Assembly (NCBI GenBank): GCA_013398275.1
Contig: VZSE01005023.1
Location: 1 to 64,000, forward strand
Direction: 5' to 3'
From: Promerops cafer
Taxonomy: Eukaryota > Chordata > Aves > Passeriformes > Nectariniidae
Length of the DNA stretch: 64,000 nt
Shown here one piece after another: positions 36,440-50,300 of this stretch; position 1 is the first letter of the stretch; each line of letters opens with the position of its first letter. The position numbers and the translations under genes were made by a program. Below the pieces are notes generated by a model. That model saw only the letters and a program-made list of their open reading frames with translations. It did no database searches and was not told the origin of the DNA.

Positions 36440-36830
36440 AGCCTGCTATTGACTTGTGTGAAGCGTGTGCAAGACAGGAAAAGAACGGCCCTGCCTGGGC
36501 AGTGTCTAATGCTCAGAGAATAGATGGCAGAGGGCTCGGATGGCTCGGGTTGAAATGGAAACACCCAAGGCACTGCCCATCCATCATTCCCAGTGCACGA
36601 TCTACATGGCTGAACAGCCTTGCTTCTGCCCCTCCCATCCTGGCTCTGTTGGAGAGCTAAGCAGGAGCCAGCACTCGACCTCTTTGGCCCGTGTGAAGTC
36701 TCTGCACGCTGTGCTGCTGGCTGCAGCCCCTAAGGGTGTTCGGCTCGCTGGTGTCTTTGGGCCATCATCTCAGGCTGTTCCCCTGCCTGCCAAATGTTTA
36801 TCCAGCTGAGTAACACATGTGACATTCCAC
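36440..36830. other. GC-rich patch in AT-rich desert, unidentified
   Basis: A ~390 bp block with markedly higher GC and several CpGs than its flanks. Overlapping + strand ORFs (36454-36660 and 36540-36809) result from the composition and show no motifs I recognise. It could be an old repeat, a regulatory element or an exon of an unknown transcript. Confidence 0.3.
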
Positions 36831-38350
36831 TCTTTTGCCCCAGAAACTGATTTTGTCTTAAAAAATTATTTCCTTTATTATACTAACTACTTATGACTGT
36901 AGCTAAATAATCTAGTTTTGCTCTGTAGAAAATAATAATTAAAGGGATAACTTCTTCCTCAAGTAGTATTACCCTGGGGCTCAGTTTCCTTTTATGTTCT
37001 TAAATGGTTCCTCACTTGTGATGAAACATAAAATTTGAAGAACACACACACAAATATTAATGTCATTGCTGAAACACTCAGATTTTGTTTCTGGGTTTAG
37101 CCCATTGGCAAGGTCAAATTCCTGTAAATGTCTTTTGTTAGCTCTGTGTTTTTCCAATGCATTTTCTCCTGAACATCAGTCAAATATATTATGGAAAATA
37201 GGGGCAATATATACAATGAAAGAGAGCTTCATTTATTTTTATGTCTGCTTTTCACAACTTTTAATCCATAGATCACTTGAGATATAAGACATCAAAAACT
37301 TGTCTTAGGAAAAAAATCTTTTAAAACAAGTTATGATGTCTTTAGCATATAAAAAAAGAAGCAAGCAAATAAAATAGTGGAAAATGTGAATTAAAAAACA
37401 AATATTCAAGATTCAGCCTGATTTTTATTTGGTTGGGCCACCAAACCAAAGCATTGTGACCACCCTATTTTTACAAAGCTGTAAGTGGTCCTCCTTGTGA
37501 AAAGAGGTTAAACAATGCTGTTAGCCAGTACCCTACTGAATGTGTGATCCAGCCAGCTTAAAAAACTGACAGCCTGTCCTCTGGGAAGCTGCATCACTGT
37601 GAGATAAATTTCTTTGCAAGGGAATTTTCATGCCATGCAGCCCAGATTTACTTGGCCTCACATGATGTTCATCAGATCCCACTATTTTTTAAGCCTGAAA
37701 TATGCTGGAAGTTAAACCTACAAATGCTGCAGTGTTTTAAGATGCTGTATTCTTAAAAGCCAATGGATAATTTGGTGTAGTAATTTAATCCCATTAAAAT
37801 TAGAAACAAATTAGCTTGACATTGAGGATGGGAAAATCAATCCTTACTTTACTGAGAGCAATTCTTTATTTTCACATCAGGAATTGGAAAATGCTTTTCC
37901 TGCTTTCCCAGCTTTTGGTGTATGTATTTAAGAATTTATTTTTCTTCTCAATACAGTTCAAGACAACTAGGGGAAACCACTGACATGAAATACATTAAAT
38001 GTTTTTACTTGAATCACATATCTTTCTGAATAATAAATTTTCTGAATTTATTAAATGAGCTTGTATCATTTGGGTTTCTTATTGTCCCAAGGACTCACAG
38101 CTGTAGATTTCTTAGATTAGCTCAGTTTGGAATGTTTGTGCAATTTTGATGGCAATTGCAAATACTTAGTTAACTTGTCCTAATTAAATTCTTTGCAAGC
38201 TGTTGATGAACCCTGAACAGATGAAATGAAATCAAGGAGATAGAGACATCATAAACATATAGTTAAATACTTGCAGAGACCAACATATGGAAATTGTTAT
38301 TTTTGTTAAGTTCATTCTGTGAGGCACTTTTTGAGCTATGTAGTTTTAGC
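36831..38350. other. Noncoding AT-rich stretch
   Basis: No gene, RNA or transposon recognised. Confidence 0.5.
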
Positions 38351-38360
38351 TTTTTTTTTT

Positions 38361-38393
<33 letters not shown>
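38351..38393. repeat. PolyT followed by (GT)n microsatellite
   Basis: 15 T residues followed by about 14 GT units; probably length-polymorphic. Confidence 0.97.
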
Positions 38394-38395
<2 letters not shown>

Positions 38396-41300
38396 ATCAG
38401 TCAGAGTAAAGGTGCCATGTAAAAGTTTTAAGTAGCTACCTGGGAGTATTGGGGAACTCACAGCTGAGAAACTCACAGCTGTTTTGTAGTCAGTGGAGCT
38501 GCTTCCCCACTGGAATGGATGCTGGAAATGCCTGAATGTGGACTTACATGTGAGATGGCTGTAGCCTCTTGCATTAGCTCTCTGGGTATCATTGTGGTGC
38601 TTCCTCTGTGCTGTGTGCCATAGAAAAAATTGCAGCACTGTTGATTTGGCTCCCTGAGCTGAGACTTTCTAGTGAGGATCCTCTGCTGTTGCAGGGTTCT
38701 CTGGTCAGATTTGGCTCTAAGGAACAATGGCATTAATTTCACTCTCTCCCCTGTACTGCTGCTATCACTGCTGCATATGTAGAGCTCTTAAGATTGAGGA
38801 AGGATGTGCTGTGTGCATGTCCAACTGAGGCTGGAAAGTCACCAAGGGGTTGGTTCTCCCCATCAGGAGGAAACTCAGTGCTGAAATGAGCTCAGATTCC
38901 TTTGTGGAATTAGGGAAATGCCCCCATGTTCCTGACAGCACCCTTGCAGCAAACGGAAAATGCAGCTCTGTGCTGGGAACTACAAAAAAAAAGGAAGACA
39001 TAATACTGTGCTTTGGACGAGATACAAAATGTCATATTCTGAAATTTTACCTGAGTTTAAGAAGTATATATTTAAAAACTTGTCCCTCTTGTGTGTTGCA
39101 ATTAATGGTGCAGAAACCTGCTGCCTTCTGGAAGACAGACTGCAAGAGATAAATAGTATTACTTTTCTTCTATAGTTATAATAGAAAAATAATTATTTGT
39201 AAATGACAAAACAGCCACCTTCTTTCCCAGCTGCCAAAAAATAGTGGGTGTAGTTTCTGGGGATTTTTGTCAGAAATCTTAAGCAGTCCTTCAGTCAAAA
39301 AAGGATGAAGAAGTATTTGGTTGCATTGCTACTATTCCATATAAACTTGAAGTAACTCCAGAATTTAAAGCTTTTGGATGAGGTCACTGGTAATCTGAAA
39401 TTCATCTCTTGTATGGTAGATAAAAAAAGCCAGTCATTTGGAAAGAGATTTATGTGGATGAAAACAGATAAATTTTTTCATATTTGAATGGAGAAGGAAG
39501 GACTTTCTTGTAGAGAAAAAAATAGATTAAACCAGGAAAATTCATGTCGACGGTTTCAGAAAAGGATGGCAATCCGTGATATTTTTAGAGTTGCTTCAAA
39601 TACAATTTATATATATAAGCTGAAATGTCAAAAAGACAGTGGTACTTGAATTGTAGTGAGTTTCTTTGGGAAGTGTGGACTCAAGTACATATTGTCCTTA
39701 ATCTTACACATTAGGTATGCCCCTTGTAGTTCCAAATGTGAAAATTACAAACCTAAAGAACAGTTCTCTAAGTCCTGCATGTTATGGACTATATAAGGTC
39801 CAATTAACACTGCAGTTCTACTACACTTTAGACTTAGAGTTTGGACACTGTTTCAGATATGGCTTTCCTTAGAATACATAAAAGTCTTGCTGAGGAAAAG
39901 TTTTCCCTACTGCCACGTAGACAATATCAGCATCAGTAATGCCAAGGATCAGCACTGGCTGCTGCCATGCTTAGCTGATAACATCCGTTAGGCCACCATG
40001 CCTGGATTTCCCTCTGTGAGAGCTGCAGTGCTGAGGGTTGACCAGATGCATGCCTGGATCTAGCCCTGATAAGCAGCTTGACTATGCTCTAAATTGTGCC
40101 TAGGACTGGGAACTTGAAAGGACAGGGGATTTGCAAAGTAAATGTAGCTTTCATGAGATAGCTGGAGCCCAGTCAGGGGGTGGCAACCCTTATCAGTGTC
40201 TGTCAAAGCTTCAAAGTGGGGCATAGAGAATCTCAGGGTAATGGTTGGTTTGAATAAATCTTTGAATAATAACTCCTATTATCATTGTCCTATTATAATC
40301 TTTGTCTACAACTTTTGTTATACAAAGGACTGATGACTCAGCTTGTCCTGTTGTGTACAAAACACATCTCCTTTCAAGTTATCCTCCTTAGTTCATGCTG
40401 TTTATTTCCCTCTCAAGGTATGTAGTGAATGGTTTTTACTTTCCCCTGCAGACAGAAAAATATCTTCAATTAGATATTTATCTAAAGCTGCTATCGGCTT
40501 TAGCTGTGTTTGTTACATAATGGAATTCCCATGCAGCAAACCCAAGCAGGCCTGCCCTGCAGCCCCATCTAATAACAGCAAGAGGTGCACATTAAACTCA
40601 CAGTATGGTCACATTCGTTTCACAGTAGCTTTTATACATTATCACAGGACAAAAATAAAATTTACAGCCAAAAATGTTATAACCAGGAATTCAGCATATA
40701 AGAGGGATAAAGAAAGAACAATTTAGAGCTATCAATTATGAATGTTTAATGATAGCAAGGCACTTTTTTTTGCAGAGCTTATCTTAGCTGGACGCCTTCT
40801 TGCCAACAGGAGCATCAATTTTTTTTTTTTTTAAAAATTTAATTCTGGTTTAAACAATTACTAAGCCCTTTTGTCCAATTTGTCATGTTCCTTCTTATAC
40901 CCTTGGTACAAGACTTCACATTGAGACCCTAAAGCAGGCTTCACCTTTCTTCCTATTGAAAACATTTTGCTTCTTACACCTTGGGAGATAAAGGTAAAGA
41001 CCAGAATGGAAAGAACATATAACTTCTAAGTGGGAAGTGATGTGTTCTTTTCAAATGCATTTTGCTCAAAAGATATACTAAGCTGTTGTTAGTTGTTAGA
41101 CTAATATAAACCAAGCTCTTTCTAGTTTTCAGATGTTGTCTGATTGATTTGTGTATCTGAAATCTGCAAGGCTGTTGACATCTGCTGCTTTGAGACTGAA
41201 ACACGCTGAATACTACTAATTGTTCATTGAGCTATGGAGCCTCTTATGCAATTAGGCCACGTTTGTTTGATGAGAAAATCAATTTTAAATTAAAGGACTG

Positions 41301-42654
41301 CACTAGGGAAAGGTGTAACTTAAAGGTTCTACCTAAAAGGAAATTTGAAAACTATACTAGAATTGTAGTGCTTTATCATGCAGCATATATGAAGAGCTTT
41401 CATTCCTGCAATACACCTCGGTACCTGAAGATGAGCTTTTTGCAGAACATGGTAATTCACTTTCAGAAGTTTAGTTACATTATTTTGAAGTTGGTGTGAT
41501 TGTTGTGCTGGTGATAAGACAGCATTTGGAGACCACAGAGTATGTATGAATGACAGCAGAAGTATACACAGGACAACTGAACAGTGATGCTCAGGGAATC
41601 TTATTTGATGCACTCACATGTTATTTAGCTGCAGAAGTATTTTTTCCTAGTGAAGCACAAGTTCATTTCTTGCCAGGAGAGTAAATGCAAATGGTACAAA
41701 GAGTACCCCTTATGACATCCTGAGGCCATGGTGTTTTCCCCCCTCGTTTATTCTTATGCTGCCAAAGCAGGCAAGCAAGCTCAGACACAGAGCTGCCAAC
41801 GGGGCTACTCCACTCTGTGCAAACTAGAAGACCTGAGCTGACATTCTTTCACACCTCTTCTAGCTGATGCTGACTCTCCTTTTCACCCTTTCCTTTGCTT
41901 CTAGGTGGACGTGAGATGCCTCTGCTTCATGTCGGGTGAAGGAGTGAAACCAGGCTAACTATTAGGTTTGTAAGCTCCTTAGTCAATCCTCCTGTGTTCT
42001 GTCTGAAGATTGCAAATGATCTTCTTTTCAACTACTATCATTACTTAATCTGGCTTGGCTTGACTATGTTAACTGATGGGTTCACACTGATACATTAAGA
42101 CTCATATTTAGGCCGGGCTGCTTGAATCCTTGCCTGTAGTCATGGACATATGGATGGGTGATGGACAGATGTATCAGTGTCCAATACTCATAAGATGAGC
42201 CCCTCACAATGTCAGAGATAGTGACCTTTCCAGGAATAGAATGTGTCTCACTCATATGTAATCTACTTGATCTTATGAGAAAAAAAAATATAATGATGGC
42301 GTGAAAAGGTTGAAATGCATCCTTTCAGTCAAAGCATTGGTTGGTTTGAGTCAGAAATAGTTATGTATGCATAAAAAACTTGAGGACTACATAAATACAG
42401 GCATATCTGTGCACATGCAAGTATGAAGCATTTAGATTATGTGCCCTTTACATTTCCCAAGCATGGTAAGCAGTATGTATTAAAGAAAGCTTTTTGTTTC
42501 ACCTAAACTTAACAGAGAAAACAGTCATCTCCTTGGCAAAAAAAGAAAAAAAAAAAAAAAGAGGCATTATTTTGTCTCATTGATGGTGCTTTCAATTAAT
42601 TATGCAAATTTCCTGACATGAAATGAAAATAAAAACACTGTAAAGACCCTTCGG
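38394..42654. other. Noncoding stretch
   Basis: No gene recognised. ORFs at 38473-38742 (minus), 38850-39152 (plus) and 40343-40726 (plus) have no family features or splice support. PolyA and polyT runs occur near 40820 and 42545. Confidence 0.45.
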
Positions 42655-42687
42655 TTCAATTCAGTTTAGTTCAGTTCAGTTCAGTTC
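42655..42687. repeat. (TTCAG)n minisatellite-like run
   Basis: Five to six imperfect TTCAG pentamers in tandem. Confidence 0.9.
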
Positions 42688-45600
42688 CACATCTTCTGCT
42701 TTAACTAGTCTGCCAAGGACTTTTTGATAGATATCATTATAATACCGATTTCAACATAGAATTCACATGGTATTATCTTTATATTTGACATATCTTTTGT
42801 ATCTAAACCTGTTTTAAATGTCATTTCATGCACTATGTCACATAAAAGGAGTTGCAAAGAGATGCTAAAGGTATTGTCGTGAACTTGATATGCTCTCTCT
42901 GGTAGATACTTTTCTTACAGACAGATTATTTCTGCACAATTTGGCTTGGTGAACTACACCGAATGTTGAGTCTTACAGTCAGAATTCAGCAAGTTGTTAT
43001 GTGCCTGAAATATAATAATCTTGTTAAAGCAAATACAAAAAATACTACCATCGAATAGGTGCTACCCTTATTGAGATGTGGAAGGCAATATAACCAAATT
43101 CTTATATAAATTCCATCACTGGATCTGCCTTGTGTCTTTTTTGCTTTAATTTGCCCATATTTCTTTTCTAACAATAAGTTTCTTCCATCCCTTCCTTGGT
43201 GCACAAAAAGGCAGGAGTGGCTTTATCTGAACAAAAGTGCTCTCATCCAAATGTTCCTGTCTGCAACTTGTAACTACTTGAGTCTTTGAGCTGTGCTAAC
43301 TCAAGTTTGTGGTAACAAACATAAATTACATTTTGTTGTGCTGCTCCAGCTGTGTGCTAAGGGGATTCATTTCAAGGCAATTTATATGTTTCTGTCTCAC
43401 TGTTCTCTGTGGCTTCCAGAATGCGAGGGCAGCTTTAATTTGATCAGGAAGGGTTGGTAGGGAGGGATAGTGACTCAGTTTCTTATTTGTGCTCTGCATT
43501 TTTTTCCTCTCTGAGGTAAAGTGATTGACAGCCTGGGTTGCACAAGTCTCTTTATAGAGAAACATTGACCCAGTCTTCCATTTGTGAGTGTTGATCTCAA
43601 CCTTGTCAGGATGTAAACTGATAAAAATATTTGTGAAGCCCTTATCCGTGTGCTGAATAATTTTTCTTTGCTGTCCTTTCAACTTGGGCCCTCTGATGAA
43701 ACCCATAGAAAAATGTGGTGACTCTTGTCTAGGGTCATCTCTAGTACAGGCATGGGCATGGCCTGTAAGGGGAGCATTTTTAACACTTGCATGGAGAAGC
43801 AGCACAGGAAGATGAGGAGAAGCCTGATCTCTTGCTTGGTTGAAACTGGGACCAAGCACAACAGGGTGCCTCAGGTTGGTGGCTGGTAAGTCTGGGGGTT
43901 ATTATGAGTAAACACTGAAGTAGTTTGTGTAATTCATTTACTGTCAAAGAAACCTAGGCGTTCACTCAGTTTCAAGCCGAAGTGCATTTAATTTAATGCA
44001 CTGTTATTTTATTAGTGAAGTGGATAACTTCCAGCAGCTTGCTCGTGTGTCTGCACTTGGCAGTTGTTGCCTTGATCAATTCAAACTCCTGGAATGGCAA
44101 TTCTGGTTGTGCCTAATCCTGATTCAAGACTGCATATATTTTTGCTCATTGCATTTTGCTATTTCAGAATATGCCCTGACCTTCAAGAATTGAAATTCCA
44201 AGGAAGCATATTGGGGACCACAAAAGCCTTAATCTTAGAGCTACATCTCCCTCAAAACATAAATTCACATAAATTAGGATATATGTAGATTGTGATCATT
44301 TATTATAGCAAATTGTACTTTCTAGTTTTCAAAGTTGGTTCTTTAGAGGTACACTTTTATTTATTCATGCACTAGCTCAACACCTTGAATAAACCAGAAG
44401 TGCAATCAGTTTAAATACAGACATATTGAGGTGCTGTAATGGATGGTCCCAGTGCAAAAAAATTCACAATGTGTTTGCAGATGGATGGCAGTGGTGATGT
44501 GCAGAAAATGATATGGAAAGCATGAGGGAGAAAAGGCTGTACAGAAAATTGTGTACCTGTGGACAAGTACTGTAAAGGGGGTGCATGGGGCTGTCCTCAA
44601 TGAATACTGGATGAGCATGACTGAATACAAGACACAGGAAGACACTGACTTATGAAGAAGTAGAATTGCTGTAAATAGTTCTGTTTAGGGTCCAGGGAAG
44701 ACTGTTCAGTAGGAAGGTTACAAGGTGGGAAGGATGGGAAACAGGCACAACTTCTGAGTACACTGTTAAAGAGTAAGACATCTGTATTTCTAACGTGTCA
44801 TGAATGTTCCATGGAAGAACAGAAACACACAAAAAATCATAAGATTAGTCAAATGTTTGGATAATTTATACTTTTTATGATGTACAAGATAGAAAGGCTA
44901 GTAAAGTCACTAAAGTGTTAAAACATTTGTCTTGTGCCTTCTGTAGAAGAAAGAATATGTTAAAATTGCAACATAAAGGTCTTCTTAAACTGGAAATGGA
45001 GAGAGAAAAGAGGGAGTCATGATTCCAGGAAGTGCTTTGAATATCAAAGGCAATCCTGAATATTTCATTTGCTTTGAAAGGACACTGATCAAGCTTTGAA
45101 TGTTTCATTTGCATTAAAAAGGGACAAGAATTCACAGCTAAGAGAAATCATCCAGGATTGGAGGAAATCAGCCAGCAGATGGAGTAATCTGATGAATTCT
45201 GCACCCTTAGCTTCTGCAACAGGAGTTTTTGGGTGACTATTATTTCCTGAGCTGTTAAGAAGAAACCATTTTTCTGTTAAAATAATGTTTAACACATAAT
45301 TGTTTTACAATTTGCAATCCAGTTTAAAAGTTTCTAATTAACTGTGCAAACTTTATCTTCAGAAACTAGCATTTATTGTGCTTTAAGCTTTCATACTCAC
45401 ATAGTATTATAGGGGAAGTTTGGGTGAAGCTGAGAAATTGGGGATTTATAATCTCTTTGAATGTAAAAAGAATTTATATGAAACAGCTTCCTTGGGACAG
45501 TCTGTACACAAAATAATGCTTTTAAGGAACAGGTGTGGTTTTCTGGTAAGCCAGGAGCTGGTCTGCAGCCTATTAAATGCAGAAATTGGTCCAGTGAACA

Positions 45601-46891
45601 ACCATCCTAAAGGCAGCAGACCATGGAAATATCTTACCATAAAGTGTGCAGAATGAAGCAAGCAAGACTTTTTCATCTGGTCTACCTGACCTTAGGATCA
45701 ATTGGATTGGAGCAGAGTCAAACCACAGTAGCTAACCTGACTCTTATCCTCAAATAAGATTGTTTCGGGGTGTAGCCTGAAATCATGCCTACGTCAGAGA
45801 GTTCAGTTTGACAGTAACTTTCAACTTTTGTTTTGTAACTCCACCCCTCCCTCTCCCCAAGCCTTTAATGTTGTCTCTTTGCAACCACAGAACACAAACT
45901 TTGTGAAGTGTTCATATCTTTTGTGAAGGTCCTCAGGGATTCCAAAAATCTGGCATTACTCTGTAGATAGGCAGAGAATTTGTGAATCTCCTCTTGCCAA
46001 TCTGGCAATTTTTAAAAAGAAAAATGTTTAGATTAAATTAAGGAAGAGTGACAGCGGTGAAAACCCCAATGGTGAGTGGATGCTAATACAGTCAACCTGC
46101 TGGGTAGAATTAGCCATTGTACCTCCCAGTTCTCAAAGACATTTTGGTAAGGAAAATCAGAATTTGCAACGGACTTGTAACAATTAACGAAGTTGAAGAA
46201 CCTTTATTACAGAAGTTTGGAAGGTACCTGTGAATGGCGCAAATTACTGCTCAATTTATTTGATATATTATGACACAAAGGTTCTTGCCAGAGCCCTTGG
46301 CTCATAAACTGAAAAAAACCCCAAACCTCTCATTACTCTAATTAGACACATAAATCAGGTCAAATTTATTCTATTTTGGCAAGAGATGGACAACTCATAA
46401 ATACAATTGTAATTGTGCTTTGTAGGAGTTTGAAGGAATGCTTTGTAGTGTTTCTGCTGGGCACTAAAAAAAGATAGGGTTGGTTGGGATTTTTTCCTAA
46501 CCCTTGAAGGAAAAGGATTCAGTGCCCCTTTTAAGAATCAGATGAAATTGTTGTATATTAACCCCTCAGGACAAATAATAGATAATAAGATTTCAGAAAC
46601 TTTTTCATTAAAGAGGGAAAATCTTTGCTACTCTTCCGTATTCTGCTGTTTTCTGTAAGTTATATCATGCATGCAACAAATTAAAAAGTTTTTTGCAGAT
46701 GATGTCTGGTTCTTAAACCCATGAAGACTTGTTTTCAAATTGTGAGAATGCATTGAGATTTGTGTACCTAATATGTGTGCAAATGTTGCAGAAAATTCTT
46801 TGCTATAGGATAGATGAAATACAGTTTTCAGGTTTAGCAAATGACCTTGAAATATCTAGGAAATCAATGCTAGGAAGTGAAAATAGCTGAA
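42688..46891. other. Noncoding stretch with one longer unassigned ORF
   Basis: The minus-strand ORF at 43859-43326 (177 codons) is the longest outside STEAP1 and the CpG island. It shows no recognisable domain, no signal peptide and no known neighbour relationship. I regard it as probably chance. Confidence 0.4.
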
Positions 46892-47319
46892 TGTGCTGGC
46901 TTGGGCTGGGGTAGAATTATTTTTCTGCACAGTAGCTGGTGTGGGATTCCATTTTGGATTTGTGGTAGGAACAGTGCTGGTAACACAGAGATTATTTTGC
47001 TGTTAATAAGCGGTGCTTACATAGAGTCAAGGTCTTTTCTGCTCCTCACCCCACCCCACCTTTGGGAATTCCCACATGGAATTAGGAGGGCACACAACAG
47101 GACAACTGACCCCAATGACCCAGTGGACATCTCAGACCATATGGTGTCATCCTTAGCATATAAATTTGGGGGAAGAGAAGGAAGGAGGGATCTGTGCACT
47201 GCTCAGCAATAACTGAAGCATCTCTACAATAGAAACCCTGTCTGAAGCACAAATCCAAAATGCAGCTCCATGATAGCTACTGTGAAGAAAATTAACTTCA
47301 CCCCAGCAAAACCAGCACA
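46892..47319. mobile_element. LTR-derived foldback: sense LTR part joined to an inverted LTR end
   Basis: 46892-~47190 reads as an avian ERV LTR in the sense direction, starting TGTGCTGGCTTGGGCTGGGG and including the TATA-like GCATATAAATTTGGGG. At about 47195 it switches to the same LTR in the opposite direction, starting at ctgctcagcaataactgaag and ending ccccagcaaaaccagcaca. The first ~125 bp are thus repeated, diverged, as an inverted copy at the right end, with ~180 bp between the arms. It belongs to the same LTR family as the solo LTR at 27.4 kb. Confidence 0.8.
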
Positions 47320-50300
47320 GAAAATCAATGCCATTATTGCACTAAGCACTGAGGATTGGTTAAATGAAGGTATTTCCTTTCAGACTCTCTGAGAAAAGAA
47401 AGATGGAAATTATTATTTCTACAAAGATTAAATAAGCCTTAGGGAAATTCCTACCTCTATAGTAATTTCAGAAGATGGCGATACTCCCAAAAATGAGAAC
47501 CACCTTCTTACCCTTACCCTGACACTACTTGGCTTCTAAAGCTGTAGTGGTATCATATTTGTATTAAAACAGGCCATACAATGTCTACTTTCTATCACAA
47601 ATGAAATGCCATTGTGCTCCAGTTCTGTTATTTATTGTTCTGGACTTTGAATTTTAGTTAATCTGCAGTATTCATTGGACCAGTCAGACAAAGGCCAGCT
47701 TAGTGTATCAACATCAATTTAGGCTTCATCCCATGTCGAGAAAGTTTCAAGCTAAAAATTGAAAAGAAAGGTTCAGAAAAGACCGGCTGCCTCACATGTA
47801 TATATACACCTCCAAAAATATCTCTGTTAGTAACCGAGGCCTGGATTCCACCTATCTTGAGCTGCCAAGAAGTCTAGTATGTTCTTAAATAAGGTGATAT
47901 GTTTAGATATATCACATCAGAATGAAGTCCCAAAATATTTATGTCACTGAAATACCCAAATCCTCTTCTTCCTGAAAGTGATACTATTTATACAGACTGC
48001 CAACCACGCAGTGTTAGTTTCCACTGACACACCAAAGTTCACACAGACAAATATTATAAAATTATAAAAATATACTGGCATAGAAAGGATTTCATGTATT
48101 ATAAAATTATATATATATGGGTTATTTATACGCATACATGTGCACATGCACCAGTAGACAGAGACACACATAAAGCTACAAAATGTAAAAAGAATTGGAA
48201 GGAAACACTTCACTCAGAATGAAAAAGAGCAACATAGGAGATAAAAGGAGAGCTCTTTGACTATTGTATATATTTCATTCAATTTTAACAGAAATAATCT
48301 TTTAATGCTTTGGCCATTTCAGGGGCTTTAAGAAATAGAAGTTGAACCAACTGACTGATATTGAAGGTGTAGGAGAAGAAATATCAGGTAGGTTTTTGTT
48401 CAAGTCATGTCTTCCAAAGCTCAGGTCTGATACCAGTGTGATTCTAATACACTTAGTTGACCTTAATAAATGGTGTCTCTATAAAGTGTAGAGCAGGCAG
48501 TTTACTGAAGTTTTGGAGGTTGTGAGATGTGAAAAAGAATACTGAATGAAAAGCACTTGTTAAGGAATCTTAGTTCCCTTGAATCTGTTAAATGGATTTT
48601 GTAGTTGGAGACTTAGACAAACAGCTGGAGTTAAATCCACACATTTCTTTTCTGTATTATTTTGCTCTCTTCTTTACTTTGCATATTTTTCTCTCTGACT
48701 TTATTTGCCCTATTTTTGCATGTTTATTTGCCCTGTGTTTGTTTTAGAGTGTGTCATATTAATCAGTGCAGAGGAACTACTGTGTTCTGTGTTCAATATA
48801 CAGGCATCCAATCACTGAGAGAATGTTTTCATCTCTTCTCATGTTTAATATTATTTTTCTTGTGTTGACACAATTTGTTTGTTTTGATTAAAAAAACAAA
48901 GATAAAAACAGAGGAAAGCTAAAAATGTTTAATAAATAATTAAGGGGATATGTTGACAATCCTTTGAAAGCCAGAAAAGCAAATACATAAAGAATTTTAA
49001 ATGAAAATACAACCCCAGCAGGACACGAACACAATGTTTTTTGAAGTATGCCACAGACACTTTATCCATTACACTTAAAAAAAATGGTTTGGTTAACACC
49101 CAAAGGATGTTAACCTTTAAAAAAAGTATTTTTTTGGTTGGCAGATTCACAAAGTGCTCTGTTAATTGAATGGGAATTTAATCTTAATCCTACAAAGTTT
49201 ACAAGTAATTTTCCTGACACAGCACAGTAGTATTTTGTAGGAGGAAATACTAAGAAAGTAAAGCACTTGCTGGTAAGTTCTAAATGAGTCTAAGAATTAA
49301 AGATGTCTGAAGTGTCAGAATTTTCAAAACATTTATTTCCTGTTACCTCATGTGTGTAAGTTTTATTCACTTTCAAATGTAAATACTTCCTTTTTATACG
49401 TTAAGGACTTAATCAGTTGTCCTTGTGGAGATAAAGTTCCTATTTGTGGACATAGTGACCCTTAGATAAGATGTGTGCAGTATGTTCCCCAAGTTTACAT
49501 GAAGTAGGCAGCAGCAATCCAAAGTCATTGTACCCTCATATCATAAGCAGAATTTGATTTGAAGGATGTTTTTTGAATTCTGACCATCTCCTCCATAGAC
49601 AAAACCTGTACTGATTTCCTAATTAAATGTGTTCATAACCACATTTATCCATTTACTCCAGTTTACTCGTTGCATTTTGTCCAAATTAATTATTCTTTTC
49701 TCTGGTGTTTGTCCTTCTAATGTAGAGACCCATCTTTTTCACTCCTCACTTTCATTTTGCTCAGATAAACAGTCTAAATCCTTATAGTATTCACTGTAGT
49801 ACTTGTTTCTCTAGCCTCCATATCATCTCAGCATCCTTCCAGTTTGAGTTCACATTTTTTTAAAAGATGTCCACCTAGATAAGTTCTCAGTGACATCTGG
49901 TAAAAAATATAGCAGTAATTTTCCATATTCCCACAGCAGTGCTGACTTCATTTGATATAACCTAGGATCATATCTGTGCTTTCCATGAAGGCATTGCAGC
50001 AGTAGGCAAATCGTGTCTACAACTAACCAACAGTTCAAGACTGCAGTGCTATTTTCCTTCCTTATTAGCATTTCCCTACCAATGAGCTCCTGGGTTGTGA
50101 CAGAAACACTTGTCATGCCCTGAGTGTGGGGCTTTATACCTTTTCCTATATAAATTCTGTTTGTTTCCGAGTACATCATTTCTTCCCACGCAAGTTTAGA
50201 GTCATCCAACTATATAATTTTTAAAATTATTCTACCTCTAGAATACTAGAATACCTCTACTTTCTATTCTAGAAAATCTCATCATGTTGTGGTCATTAAT

